This document shows positions 1 to 9,324 of a DNA stretch of 64,000 bases, in pieces. The DNA comes from an uncultured Isosphaeraceae bacterium. Its GTDB lineage: Bacteria; Planctomycetota; Planctomycetia; Isosphaerales; Isosphaeraceae. The notes beneath the pieces were generated by a model. That model had not been told where the DNA came from. It worked only from the letters and a program-made list of their open reading frames with translations, and did no database searches. Each line of letters starts with the position of its first letter. The first letter of the stretch is position 1. Made by a program: the position numbers and the translations under genes. The stretch lies in the NCBI GenBank assembly GCA_945957605.1, contig CAMFLR010000025.1, positions 1 through 64,000 on the forward strand. Direction: 5' to 3'.

Positions 1-941
1 TTGCCTTGTTGATCGTGTCAGTGATGGTGGTGCTTGCGATGTTGTTGTAGTTTGCCGCACCGGCGAAGCTCCACGAGTCGCTGGAGAATGTGCCAGCGTT
101 TGTGTGAGTGGTATTGAGCGTGACGCTACCAACCGTGGCACCGGTTTCGCTGTTGACACCAGTGATCGAAGTGACCGTGGCGCTGTGTGCGGCGCCATCA
201 TAGGTCACTGTGTAAGGCGTGACGACGACAGTAGCGTTTGCCTTGTTGATCGTGTCAGTGATGGTGGTGCTTGCGATGTTGTTGTAGTTTGCTGCACCGG
301 TGAAACTCCACGAGTCGCTAGAGTATGTACTAGCGTTCGTATGGTTGGAGCTGAGGCTGACGCTGCCGACTGTAGCACCAGTCTCACCGTGCACACCAGT
401 TATGGACGTCACGGTCGCATTGTGCGCGGTGCCGTCATAGGTCACCGTGTAAGGTGTGACGACGACAGTAGCGTTTGCCTTGTTGATCGTGTCGGTGATT
501 GTGGTGCTTGCGATATTGTTGTAGTTGGCAGCACCGGTGAGGCTCCACGAGTCGGTCGCATAAACGCCAGCGTTCGTGTGATTGGAGCTGAGGCTGACGC
601 TGCCGACGGTGGCGCCCGTCTCGCCATTGACGCCGGTGATGGACGTCACGGTCGCATTGTGCGCGGTGCCGTCATAGGTCACCGTGTAAGGTGTGACGAC
701 GACGGTAGCGTTTGCCTTGTTGATCGTGTCGGTGATGTTGGTCGTAGCAATGCTGTTGTAATTGGACGTACCGGCGAAACTCCAACTATCTGTGAATGTG
801 CCAGCGTTCGTGTGCAAACTGTTGAGCGTGACAGTACCGACGGTGGCGCCCGTCTGGCCGTTCACGCCGGTAATCGAGGTGACGGTGGCAGTGTGCTGGA
901 CTCCGTCATAGGTGACAGTGTAGGGCGTAACGACCACGGTC
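1..941 (-). repeat. Tandem 237-bp coding repeats (MBG/YDG units)
   Basis: The same junction (antisense of INKANATV) recurs at 231, 468 and 705, exactly 237 bp apart, and again at 939, 234 bp later because one codon is missing in the last unit. A further partial unit runs off the left edge. Units 231-467 and 468-704 are nearly identical at DNA level, which suggests recent duplication or homogenisation inside the surface-protein gene. Confidence 0.9.
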
Positions 942-2020
942 GCGTTCGCCTTGTTCACCGTCAGAGTCGTTGTGCCGTCGGGACTGATGGCGGAATGGTT
1001 AGCGTCGCCGCCGTAATGGAAAGTCACCGTGTACGGGGACCCAGAAACAGGCAGCGCGCTTGTGTTGAAACTCGATGAGAAGGTTCCGTTGGGGTTAATC
1101 GTCGCCTGTTGCGTAACCCCATTCACCGTAATCCCGACCGTACCAGTGGCTCCGGTAGTAATGTTGCCGGAGATCGTGTCGGTCGCAGTGCCATAGGTAA
1201 TCGTTGGGGCGCTGAGGTTGCTAAAGGAGGCTGTTGTTCCCGATACCGTGAATGTGAAGTAGAGAACGTCCGTATCACTCGGACTAGCATCGCCCGTGGC
1301 GACGAGCTGGCCTTCGTATGTCGTTCCCGAAGTCAATCCCATCGTGTTAATCGTGAGGACAGGCGTTGCAAGGCCACCCGAGAACGCTCCGCCGCTAGGG
1401 CTGAGCGACACCGCTGAATTAGGAACCTGGACGGCTCCCGAGGGAGGTGTAAACGATACCAAACTGAGGGTATAGTTCTGCGAACTGGTGCTGCCGTTTG
1501 CGATTTGGACAGTTTTACTGATCGATCCTCCGTAGGTCGCACTTCCCAGGTTGTCTGCGCTGGTCAATGAGCTCGAAGTGTATTCGTGACCACCTTCAGT
1601 GAGCTTAAAACTTCCGTCAGCGAATTGCTCAGAGGCCGTGAGCCCCGACGACTCTCCAACCGCATCAAGCTCGAGCCTGCTGTTCAGGAGATCGCTCGTG
1701 CAGAACCAAGAGGTATTGAAAGCACCTTGGTCGTCAGCAGTGACAGTCCAAACCGAAGGGGCACCAGCGGGACTGCCGTCATTGGTCAGATTGATCACTT
1801 TCAAGTCAACGACTTCGTTGGCTTGAAAGCCGCTTCCGTTAATCAGTGCGGTTTGGCCAGGGAGATAATCCAGTGCGTCGGTAACCACGCTTGCAGCAAG
1901 AAGTGTACGAGCCTCGAACTGCTCGACCAGGAAAAGGCTGCGGCGGCGCGAGCGGTTGCTCGCGGCTCGACGCGTGCGACCAGAGCGACCAGTCCGATAA
2001 TCACCCAATCCAAAAATCAT
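1..2020 (-). CDS. Giant surface protein with LEPR-XLL-like N-terminus and MBG/YDG repeats (3' end outside window)
   Basis: The minus strand is open from an ATG at 2020 to the window edge (673 codons), so the C-terminus is missing. AGGAG at 2029-2033 lies 8 nt before the ATG. The N-terminus is Arg/Ser rich and carries FLVEQFEARTLLA, close to the planctomycete LEPR-XLL motif of exported giant proteins. Next come beta-sandwich regions, including an Ig-like segment (PYTVTFHYGGDANHSA). Four near-identical units of about 79 residues follow, with PYTVTYDGTAH, HTNAG, DSWSF and INKANATV in each, as in MBG/YDG repeats of bacterial adhesins. Inferred role: extracellular adhesin or cell-wall matrix protein. 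The protein probably continues well beyond the window. The 324-aa plus-strand frame across the repeats is an antisense artefact. Confidence 0.85.
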   Translation of the reverse strand, partial: MIFGLGDYRTGRSGRTRRAASNRSRRRSLFLVEQFEARTLLAASVVTDALDYLPGQTALINGSGFQANEVVDLKVINLTNDGSPAGAPSVWTVTADDQGAFNTSWFCTSDLLNSRLELDAVGESSGLTASEQFADGSFKLTEGGHEYTSSSLTSADNLGSATYGGSISKTVQIANGSTSSQNYTLSLVSFTPPSGAVQVPNSAVSLSPSGGAFSGGLATPVLTINTMGLTSGTTYEGQLVATGDASPSDTDVLYFTFTVSGTTASFSNLSAPTITYGTATDTISGNITTGATGTVGITVNGVTQQATINPNGTFSSSFNTSALPVSGSPYTVTFHYGGDANHSAISPDGTTTLTVNKANATVVVTPYTVTYDGVQHTATVTSITGVNGQTGATVGTVTLNSLHTNAGTFTDSWSFAGTSNYNSIATTNITDTINKANATVVVTPYTVTYDGTAHNATVTSITGVNGETGATVGSVSLSSNHTNAGVYATDSWSLTGAANYNNIASTTITDTINKANATVVVTPYTVTYDGTAHNATVTSITGVHGETGATVGSVSLSSNHTNASTYSSDSWSFTGAANYNNIASTTITDTINKANATVVVTPYTVTYDGAAHSATVTSITGVNSETGATVGSVTLNTTHTNAGTFSSDSWSFAGAANYNNIASTTITDTINKA

Positions 2021-2033
2021 GATGACAGCTCCT

Positions 2034-3442
2034 AGGATAACCGGCAAAGGGGGGTAAGAATTCGGGCACTCCGCGTCCTTACGATCGCGCGACTGGCGAT
2101 CAAGATGATGTCGGACGCGGCTATTTCGGAAGCGAGCCGGTCAAGGCTCAGGCCGTGTTCTATGCTTGGAAGAAACGGATCCGTCTCAGTCTCAGCTACG
2201 AGAGCGGCTATCCTTCGCTCCGCCCCGGCGGACATAGTCGTTCGCCGGAATGACAACGTCATCGTTCGCGTTCTGCATACGTTGCAGAACGTGTTTAACC
2301 TGGCAACAAAGAGGGACTTTCGCTGCGATGCTACTGCGGAATCCCTGCTCTCGCACGTCGAGCGGGAACTTGAGACCGTGCCGGCCGGCTACGAAGATAT
2401 GGCTTCGCGGCAACCAAGCCGTTCAGTCTGTGATGGGTAGCGACATAGCTACGGAATGATGATTGATCTTGCTTCGACGCAACCATCGATTCACGTGGAG
2501 TGGATTAAATGCGAAGCGATCAATAGTGTCAAACACCATAAAACAGAACTTATGAAGCCCTTTTATTGACGAAAACCCTTAATTTGCAGGCAAAAAACGA
2601 GTCGCAGTTTGGAGAATGCCTAATTGCGCTTCAAGCGTGAATCATGAAGAATAAAGCGGGGTATGAGCAGTATATTCGAATCAATACATCTCGAAAACCA
2701 GTATTATTCCTTCAAATCGTCAGAAATCGCGTGTAGGCACAAGCGGGCTTTTAAGACACTTCTCTACAGATTTCAGTACTGTAAATGTAAGTCCATGCGA
2801 ACGGGTGAACGTTAATGAAGGCCAGTCATTGCAGCGTCCTTGTTCGCGGAGTCATCCTAACCAGGCAAGGGACTGTTCCAAAATACAACTTGGGATCAAG
2901 CGAAGATAAAGTCTTTTGATCTTGTATGCTTCCTTGCCTCCTGCTCGCTTCCTTGTTTTTCGTCCGAATTGCCGCATTTGCATTGGTGCTACCTAGGTAT
3001 ATGCAACCAAATCTAATCGTTCAGGCCGTGATATCTCGAATTTGTTTGTCGACTCCGCGACACACATTTGTTTGAGCTCATTTGCGCCAGTTACCCTCAA
3101 TGACAGGAGACTAGCGAGCATATTCACAGAAGCAGGGTCGATTGATTCTTTGTTATTCTTAGTGTTTTTGTAATCTGGCGTTGCCAAATTCATTGATGCC
3201 AAGTTTTGCGATCGATCGTTTAGGTAAACGATCGAGACTCGATCACCGGCGAGCCGAAAATGAACTGAATCATGCTTTCATGCAATTGTCGATTGCAGAC
3301 TAAAGCAACGCGACGCTTCAGAAATCATGTAGTAATTAGGTTCGCATGCGAGTTGCGAAAATGCTATCTCGGATGTCACTGTTGTGGATTTGACTTCGTG
3401 TCGCTTGGTATGTGTGTTGACCACACGCTGCCCGAAACGGCG
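2034..3442. other. Intergenic region, 1.4 kb, no convincing gene
   Basis: 2041-2450 is GC-rich with short competing frames on both strands, none with a good start and ribosome site. 2460-3442 is clearly more AT-rich than its surroundings and full of stops. It holds a short minus-strand frame at 2993-3193 (66 aa from ATG, no Shine-Dalgarno) and a 24-bp palindrome at 3212-3235. The promoter of the surface-protein gene should lie in the 2034-2450 part, but I cannot place it. Confidence 0.6.
3212..3235. promoter_or_regulatory. Perfect 24-bp palindrome, operator-like
   Basis: CGATCGTTTA-GG-TAAACGATCG with one further paired base each side gives 11-bp perfect arms around a 2-bp centre. It lies outside any convincing gene, 208 bp past the end of the hybrid kinase gene and just upstream of the doubtful minus-strand frame 2993-3193. 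The short centre fits a dimeric repressor site better than a terminator, and no T-run follows. Confidence 0.35.
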
Positions 3443-5359
3443 TCACGACGATCTGCGGTTTTCGAGGAAGGTTGGGTCGGAGAGGTATTCTTGCAACTTA
3501 TCGAGATTCACCGGCTTGACGAAATGATCGTCGAATCCCGCCCCTCGAGATCGCGCCAAATCTTCTTGCTGACCATATCCCGTCAGGGCGATGAGCATGG
3601 GGCGGGGTGTTAGAGGTTCGTTTCGGAGCCGCTCCGCAACCTGGTATCCGCTCATTCCGGGCAAGCCGATATCGAGCAAGATCAGGTCGAACGGCGAGGC
3701 TAAAGCCGCTGCGATGGCGGCCGGGCCGTTGTGAGCCACGTCGCATTCGTGTCCCCAGAGCTTCAGGACAACGGCCAAGCTCCAGGCAGCATCCTGGCTG
3801 TCGTCGACGACGAGAACGCGGAGTACGTGTTGCGGCGCTGCTTCGGGTGACGGCACGTCTTCTTGGAAGGGAGCTGCGGACTGGTCGGTTTTGATTGGCA
3901 ATCGAATCGTGAACTCGCTGCCGAGGCCTGGACCCGGACTATCCGCACTCACGCTGCCTTCATGTAACTGCACGAGCCGGCGGACGAGTGTCAATCCTAG
4001 CCCGAGCCCTCCCTGGGAACGATCGAGCGATCGATCTTCCTGGGCGAAGAGATCGAACACATGGGGGAGCATCTCGGCGCTCAGGCCGATGCCGTTATCA
4101 CGCACGCGAATGACAGCCGTGTCACCTTCGCGCGAGGCGATCAGTGCGAGTTTTCCGCCGTGATCGGTATACTTTGCTGCGTTGTTCAGGAGATTCGCCA
4201 CGACCTGTGCGAGTCGCGTCGGGTCGCCTTCGAGCCAGACGGGCGAAGCAGGATAAGACGTTGTCAGCGCGTGACCGCTGGCTTCGATCACGGGGCGTGA
4301 GGTTTCGACGGCTTGCTGAAGGACGGCCGTCAGATCGACGGCGACCTTTTTGAGCTGAATGTTCCCGCGAGTGAATCGCGAAACGTCGAGCAGGTCGTCG
4401 AGAAGGCGGGTCATGTGCTCGACTTGCCGCCTCGCAACGTCGACGGCCTCGACGGTCGTCGCCCGAACACTTTGATCGAGACGAATTGCGGCCAATGCAT
4501 TGGCGATCGGCGCGAGTGGGTTGCGTAGCTCGTGGGCCAGCATCGCCAGCAATTCGTCTTTCCGGCGGTCGGCAACAGCCAGTTCTTCCGCACGACGTCT
4601 CAGTTCGTCTTCGAGACGGCGACGATCGGTCATGTCGGATGCGATGCAGAGCCCACCTTTCACAACGCCGCTCGCGTCGCGAATGGGGTCGACGGTCAGC
4701 CGAAGCCATCGATCGCCGACAGTAAATTCATCGGCCTGGCCCTGACCGCTGCGGAGCATCTTCTGGAAAGGAGAAGCTTCGTCGGTCGCAGGAAGCGAGA
4801 GCAGGTTGTGGAGCGTTTGGCCGGAGATCTCATTCCACGATTTCGCGAGGATTGCTTCCATCGCGGAATTCGCCTGCAAGGCGCGGCCGGTTCGATCTAA
4901 AAGAATAACGCCGTCGCTAATCGTGTCGAACGTAACCTGCCATTGCCGCGACGAAATGAGTGCAGCTTCCTCGGCTTTGCGAGCGCGAAGGAGAGCGCGA
5001 ACGGTTGCCACCAGTTCAAGCGGCTCGAGAACGTCGGTCAAATAACCGTCGGCACCACCTTCGAGCCCGTGAATGCGGTCTTCAATATCAACAAATGTTG
5101 TGGATATGTGAAGAACAGGAATTGTTGCCGTTGCGGGGTCTTCCTTGATTCGCCGGCAAACTTCGAAGCCGCTGATATCGGGGAGCTTTACGTCGAGAAT
5201 GAGCAAGGCAGGTCGATCTGCGGCCATGCGGAACGCATCGGCGCCGGTTTTCCCTTCGCGGATCGCGAAGCCTGCCATGCGGAGGATCTTGGCGATCGAA
5301 TGTCGCTTTGCGTCGTCATCGTCGACAATCAGTACGGTTTCTTGCGGCTGGGTGTCCAT
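3443..5359 (-). CDS. Hybrid sensor kinase REC-PAS-HisKA-HATPase-REC
   Basis: A 638-aa soluble hybrid kinase. The N-terminal receiver (about 8-122) has the acidic cluster VDDDD and phospho-acceptor D56 (LILDVKLP). A PAS-like region (about 130-245) is followed by a HisKA domain with the H-box AMLAHELRNPLAP, a HATPase domain with DNGIGL and GGLGLGL, and a C-terminal receiver (LLDIGLPG, FVKP). No membrane segment is visible, so it should act in the cytosol. ATG at 5359 is chosen because it lies one base after the upstream stop and is preceded by AGGTG; a longer frame would overlap the upstream gene by 50 bases. It is the last gene of the stressosome operon. With receivers at both ends it is likely a phosphorelay hub fed by that operon. 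Confidence 0.88.
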   Translation of the reverse strand: MDTQPQETVLIVDDDDAKRHSIAKILRMAGFAIREGKTGADAFRMAADRPALLILDVKLPDISGFEVCRRIKEDPATATIPVLHISTTFVDIEDRIHGLEGGADGYLTDVLEPLELVATVRALLRARKAEEAALISSRQWQVTFDTISDGVILLDRTGRALQANSAMEAILAKSWNEISGQTLHNLLSLPATDEASPFQKMLRSGQGQADEFTVGDRWLRLTVDPIRDASGVVKGGLCIASDMTDRRRLEDELRRRAEELAVADRRKDELLAMLAHELRNPLAPIANALAAIRLDQSVRATTVEAVDVARRQVEHMTRLLDDLLDVSRFTRGNIQLKKVAVDLTAVLQQAVETSRPVIEASGHALTTSYPASPVWLEGDPTRLAQVVANLLNNAAKYTDHGGKLALIASREGDTAVIRVRDNGIGLSAEMLPHVFDLFAQEDRSLDRSQGGLGLGLTLVRRLVQLHEGSVSADSPGPGLGSEFTIRLPIKTDQSAAPFQEDVPSPEAAPQHVLRVLVVDDSQDAAWSLAVVLKLWGHECDVAHNGPAAIAAALASPFDLILLDIGLPGMSGYQVAERLRNEPLTPRPMLIALTGYGQQEDLARSRGAGFDDHFVKPVNLDKLQEYLSDPTFLENRRSS

Positions 5360-5360
5360 T

Positions 5361-7517
5361 TCACGGCACCTCGCCTGGAAGATATTGATACAAGCCAGCG
5401 CGGGCCAGGGCATCTCGAATTGTCGCGAACGCCATCTCCGCGGATTCCGTCGACTTTGAGAGAATCGCGGCGGTGCGAGGGGCGAGCCGACTGCGATCAG
5501 CCTCTTCGAGATCGGCCGATGTATTGAAGATCACCGGCACGTCCTTGGTCTTATCGTCTGACTTCAACTGATCAAGCACCTCGAATCCCGTCATGTCTTC
5601 CATGATGAGGTCGAGGAAAATCACGTCGGGCCTTTCTTCTTTCGCTTTGCGAAGCCCTTCTGTGCCATTTGTCGCCTCAATGATCGCAAATTTCCCCTGC
5701 GCCCATAAGAGGCCCCTCAGCGCGTAGCGATCGGCTTCCTTGTCGTCGATGATCAAAATCGTCTTCAGCGGTCGCGACGCTTCAATCGCTTGCAGCCGGT
5801 CCATCAGCCACTGCTGCTCGATCGGCTTGCGGCAGAAGTCGGCCGCTCCCAGCGAGAGTGCTCGTTCATGTCCGTCGACCACGGTCAGCACGAACACAGG
5901 AATATCTTTCGTCGCCGCCTCACGCTTCAGGTCGGCCAGCAACGTCCAGCCGCTTTCTGCATCCAGAAGGATATCGAGCAGAATCGCGACTGGACGGACT
6001 CGCTTCAGGAGACGGTGCGCTTCTGCGGGAGATCGCGCCGAGATGACCTGGAAACCGGAGCCCTCCAGGAATTTCTCGTATAGGAAGAGTTCGACCGGAT
6101 CATCCTCGACGACCAGAACCGGGGACCGATATGGCTCGTATGAGAAGCGTGGCTCGGGAGTCGAACTCACCTCGTCGGCCGCGACGTAAGACCGGGGAAT
6201 GGCGACGAAGAACGTCGAGCCGACGCCGAGTTCGCTCTGAAGCGAGACCGTGCCGCCCAGAAGCTCTGCGAGTTTTCGTGAAAGGGGGAGACCGAGACCA
6301 GTTCCCTTCACGCGCGTTTGAACGGGGCCATCGATCTGGCTGAATTCCTCGAACACGCGATCTTGATCTGCGGGAGCGATCCCAATTCCCGTGTCGCTCA
6401 CTGTGAAGACAACCGTGTCGGCAGGCCCAATCCTGGCCGAGATTTTGATCTCGCCGCGCTCGGTGAATTTCGCCGCGTTTGAAAGGAAGTTCCGCAGAAT
6501 CTGCGCGAGCTTGGTTTCGTCGGTATACATCGGTGGTATGCCGACCGGATCTTCGACGACCAACGCCACCGATCCCTCTGCCAGTAGCGGGCGAATCGTT
6601 CCGCGCAAGCTCTCGAACAGTGCGGCGACCGTGAATTTTTCAGGCCTGATCAAAGCCTTGCCCGCTTCGACCTTCGCCAGATCCAGGAGGTCGTTAACGA
6701 GCGTCGATAGCCCTTCGGCCGCTTTGCGAATGAAGCCAATTTCCTTTTCTTGTTCTGCGGTCAATTCACCGCTGCTGCCGTTGAGCAGAAAGCTCGACAT
6801 GCTGAGAATCGTGTTCAACGGCGAGCGGAATTCATGACTCATGTTCGACAGAAATCGCGACTTGAGGTCAGAAATTCGGCGCAAGTCTTTGGCGGTTTCA
6901 TCCAGCTCGGAGTACAGCGCGACGACTCCTCGATTCGTCTCCTGAAGTTCCACCGAATGGAACTCGGCGATCTCGGCCTGTCGATCGCGCAGCTCTTGCA
7001 GCAAGCGCAGGAGTTCCTGGTTTTGAATCTGCAATTCTTCAACAAGGCCCTGGGGCGTGTGCTGCGCGAGTTCGCTCGAAATCTTTGCCACGTCGCGCGC
7101 CAGGAAGGGAACTTTACGCCCGGGCAGGCGCTTGACCATCGTGATCGTCGAGCCGCCCTCGGACGATTCGATGTCGAACTGGTCCATGAGCCGTTTGGCG
7201 CCGATGATGCCGATTCCAAGCCCTGTCGACGAGTCGTAGCGGCCGCGAAGAATGGCTTCGAGATCCTTGATTCCGGGACCTCGCTCGCGAATCCGAATCG
7301 TGAGACCGGGCCCTTTTGTCTGGTTGATCAAGAACTCGACTCTGCCGCCGCCGGCGTACTGGAAAGCGTTCCTTGCAATTTCTGAAACGGCGGTTGCGAT
7401 ACGCGTTTGATCGAGCGGGGCAAACGCCATGAGACTCGCAATTTGCCGGGCGCGCTGCCTTGCGAAGACCACGTCGGCTTCCTGGCGGATTTCAAGAGTC
7501 AAAAGTGAGAGGCTCAT
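5361..7517 (-). CDS. Histidine kinase with N-terminal RsbT-like ATPase and two receivers
   Basis: A 718-aa protein. Residues 1-135 form a GHKL ATPase of the RsbT/RsbW type (E46-N50 N-box, RERGPGI, GLGIGIIGAKRL), closely resembling the separate RsbT in the same operon. A coiled-coil stretch (about 155-215) leads to a classical HisKA domain with H228 in SNMSHEFRSPL, a HATPase domain (DTGIGI, GTGLGL) and two receivers (about 470-585 with LLDILLD, 590-705 with FLDLIMED). The start overlaps the upstream phosphatase stop (ATGA, 7514-7517), so translation is coupled. Inference: the N-terminal domain lets the kinase be captured or released by STAS proteins of the stressosome, turning stress signals into phosphotransfer. 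No transmembrane segment is seen. Confidence 0.88.
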   Translation of the reverse strand: MSLSLLTLEIRQEADVVFARQRARQIASLMAFAPLDQTRIATAVSEIARNAFQYAGGGRVEFLINQTKGPGLTIRIRERGPGIKDLEAILRGRYDSSTGLGIGIIGAKRLMDQFDIESSEGGSTITMVKRLPGRKVPFLARDVAKISSELAQHTPQGLVEELQIQNQELLRLLQELRDRQAEIAEFHSVELQETNRGVVALYSELDETAKDLRRISDLKSRFLSNMSHEFRSPLNTILSMSSFLLNGSSGELTAEQEKEIGFIRKAAEGLSTLVNDLLDLAKVEAGKALIRPEKFTVAALFESLRGTIRPLLAEGSVALVVEDPVGIPPMYTDETKLAQILRNFLSNAAKFTERGEIKISARIGPADTVVFTVSDTGIGIAPADQDRVFEEFSQIDGPVQTRVKGTGLGLPLSRKLAELLGGTVSLQSELGVGSTFFVAIPRSYVAADEVSSTPEPRFSYEPYRSPVLVVEDDPVELFLYEKFLEGSGFQVISARSPAEAHRLLKRVRPVAILLDILLDAESGWTLLADLKREAATKDIPVFVLTVVDGHERALSLGAADFCRKPIEQQWLMDRLQAIEASRPLKTILIIDDKEADRYALRGLLWAQGKFAIIEATNGTEGLRKAKEERPDVIFLDLIMEDMTGFEVLDQLKSDDKTKDVPVIFNTSADLEEADRSRLAPRTAAILSKSTESAEMAFATIRDALARAGLYQYLPGEVP

Positions 7518-8542
7518 GGGTGTCTCGCACTTTCTTCTCGAACCACGACAACCGTAGCATCGTCGCGAATTCGCCGGAAATCACGATAGAGCGTGCCGGC
7601 GACGAGTGCTGGGTGTCGCGCAACCAATCCAGGATAGCGACTCAGTTGCCACTGCGTACCGAGGCCGTCGGAATGCATGATGAGAACCGAGCCGGGGAGC
7701 CAGGGATAAGCGAATTCTTGAATCTTCCGGATGGTGTGACCGACGGTTCCGTTGTGAGAAACCATGCTTTGGCTCCGACCGTCGCCCAGACCGATGATTG
7801 AGCCGGAGATGTTGCCGACACCCGCGAATCGGATCTCGCCTCGGCTCCGATCGATTTCCGCGACGGCGAGGGCGGCTCCTCGGGTGCTTCTCAGAGCGCT
7901 GTGGGTTCTTTGAATGATTTCGGTGGGCGACGATCCGGCATGCTGCTGGAACACTTCGATCGCTGCGCGGGCGGCCTCGGCGGCTTGAAGTCCGTGCCCA
8001 AGGCCGTCCACCACGAAGACCTGAGCCTGGTTGGCGGTTTCCTCGATCGCCCACGAGTCGCCGCAAACCTCTTCACCCGCCAGGGCGATATTCACGGCTC
8101 CTATCTCAAGCCACGACTTCTTTGCGAGCGCGTTCGCGTCGAAGCGAGCCAAGCAAGCAGTTCCAGTGCCCACCAGAGAATGAATGTCAAAGAATGAGGA
8201 CATTCGAGACATCGCGCCCAGTCCGTGGCCTTGCGATCCGGCCGTCGAGAACCCGTCGGTCATACATCTGGCGACGTCCACCATTCCGGGACCGCGGTCG
8301 AGCGCCAGGATGTCGAGCCCGGTAGCGTCGCCCGACTTCAGACCCTGGACGACGATTTCTCCGTTCTTGGCGTATTTGGAGAGATTCGACGCAGCCTCCG
8401 TTACGATGATCGCGACTTTTCCCGCTGTGGTTTCGTCGAAACCCAGGCTTTCAGCCAGGGATGTTGCCCTGCGACGGGCCTCGCCGACCATCGTCGCATC
8501 TTCGATCGCGAGAACGACCGGGCGGCCTACGGTGGTAATCAT
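7514..8542 (-). CDS. ATP-binding SpoIIE-type phosphatase, RsbX-like
   Basis: A 342-aa protein with two parts. Residues 1-135 are a GHKL ATPase of the anti-sigma/RsbT type (EAASNLSKYA, DRGPGM, GHGLGAM). Residues about 150-340 are a PPM/SpoIIE phosphatase like RsbX, with metal-binding GDSW (161-164), VDGLGHG (D179) and HSDGLG. RsbX in Bacillus removes phosphates from RsbS and RsbR and resets the stressosome; the same role is inferred here. ATG at 8542 overlaps the RsbT stop as ATGA (8539-8542); a GTG two codons upstream is possible but less likely. The fused ATPase is an extra compared with Bacillus RsbX and might itself phosphorylate a STAS partner. Confidence 0.88.
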   Translation of the reverse strand: MITTVGRPVVLAIEDATMVGEARRRATSLAESLGFDETTAGKVAIIVTEAASNLSKYAKNGEIVVQGLKSGDATGLDILALDRGPGMVDVARCMTDGFSTAGSQGHGLGAMSRMSSFFDIHSLVGTGTACLARFDANALAKKSWLEIGAVNIALAGEEVCGDSWAIEETANQAQVFVVDGLGHGLQAAEAARAAIEVFQQHAGSSPTEIIQRTHSALRSTRGAALAVAEIDRSRGEIRFAGVGNISGSIIGLGDGRSQSMVSHNGTVGHTIRKIQEFAYPWLPGSVLIMHSDGLGTQWQLSRYPGLVARHPALVAGTLYRDFRRIRDDATVVVVREESARHP

Positions 8543-8943
8543 TTCCACCTCGTGATCGTCACGCGCGTCCCCTCGCCGACGCGCGAAACGATCTCGAATT
8601 CGTTCACCAGCCGCTTCGACCCGCTCAGCCCCATTCCCATACCCCGCCCAGTGGTGTAACCATCGGTCAGGGCCTTTTCGAGGTCGGGGATGCCGGGACC
8701 CTGATCTTCAAACGTCAATCGCAGGCCGTTTCGTGGTCCTTGCTTCACGAGCTCCAACCGAACGGTGCCACCGCCGCCGTAGTCGAGCGTGTTGCGTGCT
8801 AACTCGCTGGCGGCGGTGATCATTTTCGTCTGGTCGACGAGACTGAAGCCGAGGTCGGTCGCCCACTTTCGCACGGCCTGACGCACCAACACCACGTGAT
8901 CCGACAGGCGGATCTCCATGGAGTCATTCTTGGTCACGTCCAT
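8539..8943 (-). CDS. rsbT: Stressosome switch kinase RsbT
   Basis: A 134-aa GHKL serine kinase, about the size of Bacillus RsbT (133 aa). Visible motifs are the N-box E47-L-A-R-N51, the G1 box EDQGPGI (80-85) and the G2 box GRGMGMGLSGSKRL. RsbT is held by RsbS/RsbR in the stressosome; on stress it phosphorylates them, is released and activates a partner. The start at 8943 has a strong GGAGG 6 nt upstream (8950-8954) and lies inside the end of rsbS, a 20-nt overlap. A second ATG at 8919 would give a protein 8 residues shorter. No RsbU/sigma-B genes follow; kinases with RsbT-like domains do. Confidence 0.92.
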   Translation of the reverse strand: MDVTKNDSMEIRLSDHVVLVRQAVRKWATDLGFSLVDQTKMITAASELARNTLDYGGGGTVRLELVKQGPRNGLRLTFEDQGPGIPDLEKALTDGYTTGRGMGMGLSGSKRLVNEFEIVSRVGEGTRVTITRWK

Positions 8944-9319
8944 CGCCGTCCTCCAGCAGTCGTCCGCGCGTCGCTGCGCGAAGGAGTGCCATTCCCTTCT
9001 CGACATTCAGTGCCGTTCGGACCCCCGTCAGCGAGAGACCGAGCTCGACCAACGTGATCGCAACCGCGGGACGCATGCCAACGACGACGGTTTCCGCGTC
9101 GAGTACGTGGGACATCGCGGCGATATTGCCGATCATTCGGCCGACGAACGAGTCGACGATATCCAAACAAGAAATGTCGATAAGAACACCGTGCGAGCCG
9201 TTTGCGGCGATCATGCTGGTCAGGTCGTCTTGCAGGGTCGTCACGACACGGTCGTGCATATCAACCTGGATGGTCACGATCAGATAGTCGCCCATCCTGA
9301 GGATCGGAATGCGTTCCAC
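8924..9319 (-). CDS. rsbS: Stressosome STAS scaffold RsbS
   Basis: A 131-aa single STAS-domain protein matching RsbS in size and motif. The phosphorylation motif DIVDSF is present, with S57 at the place of Bacillus RsbS Ser59. The GVRTALNVEKG tail is also typical of STAS antagonists. It starts with GTG at 9319, with AAAGGAG upstream, only 5 bases after the rsbR stop. RsbS builds the core of the stressosome with RsbR and sequesters RsbT until phosphorylated. Confidence 0.92.
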   Translation of the reverse strand: MERIPILRMGDYLIVTIQVDMHDRVVTTLQDDLTSMIAANGSHGVLIDISCLDIVDSFVGRMIGNIAAMSHVLDAETVVVGMRPAVAITLVELGLSLTGVRTALNVEKGMALLRAATRGRLLEDGDGRDQE

Positions 9320-9324
9320 CGGGA

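Noticed and set aside
104-1078. 324-aa plus-strand frame rich in Asp, Arg and Gly
   Set aside because: It is antisense to the MBG repeats; its repetitive composition only mirrors them. The minus strand has the ribosome site, export motif and known repeat family.
2032-2262. 76-aa minus-strand frame directly upstream of the surface-protein gene
   Set aside because: No ribosome site and no recognisable sequence; competing frames overlap it.
2993-3193. 66-aa minus-strand frame in the AT-rich spacer
   Set aside because: Composition is plausible, but no Shine-Dalgarno and no known family; left as part of the intergenic entry.
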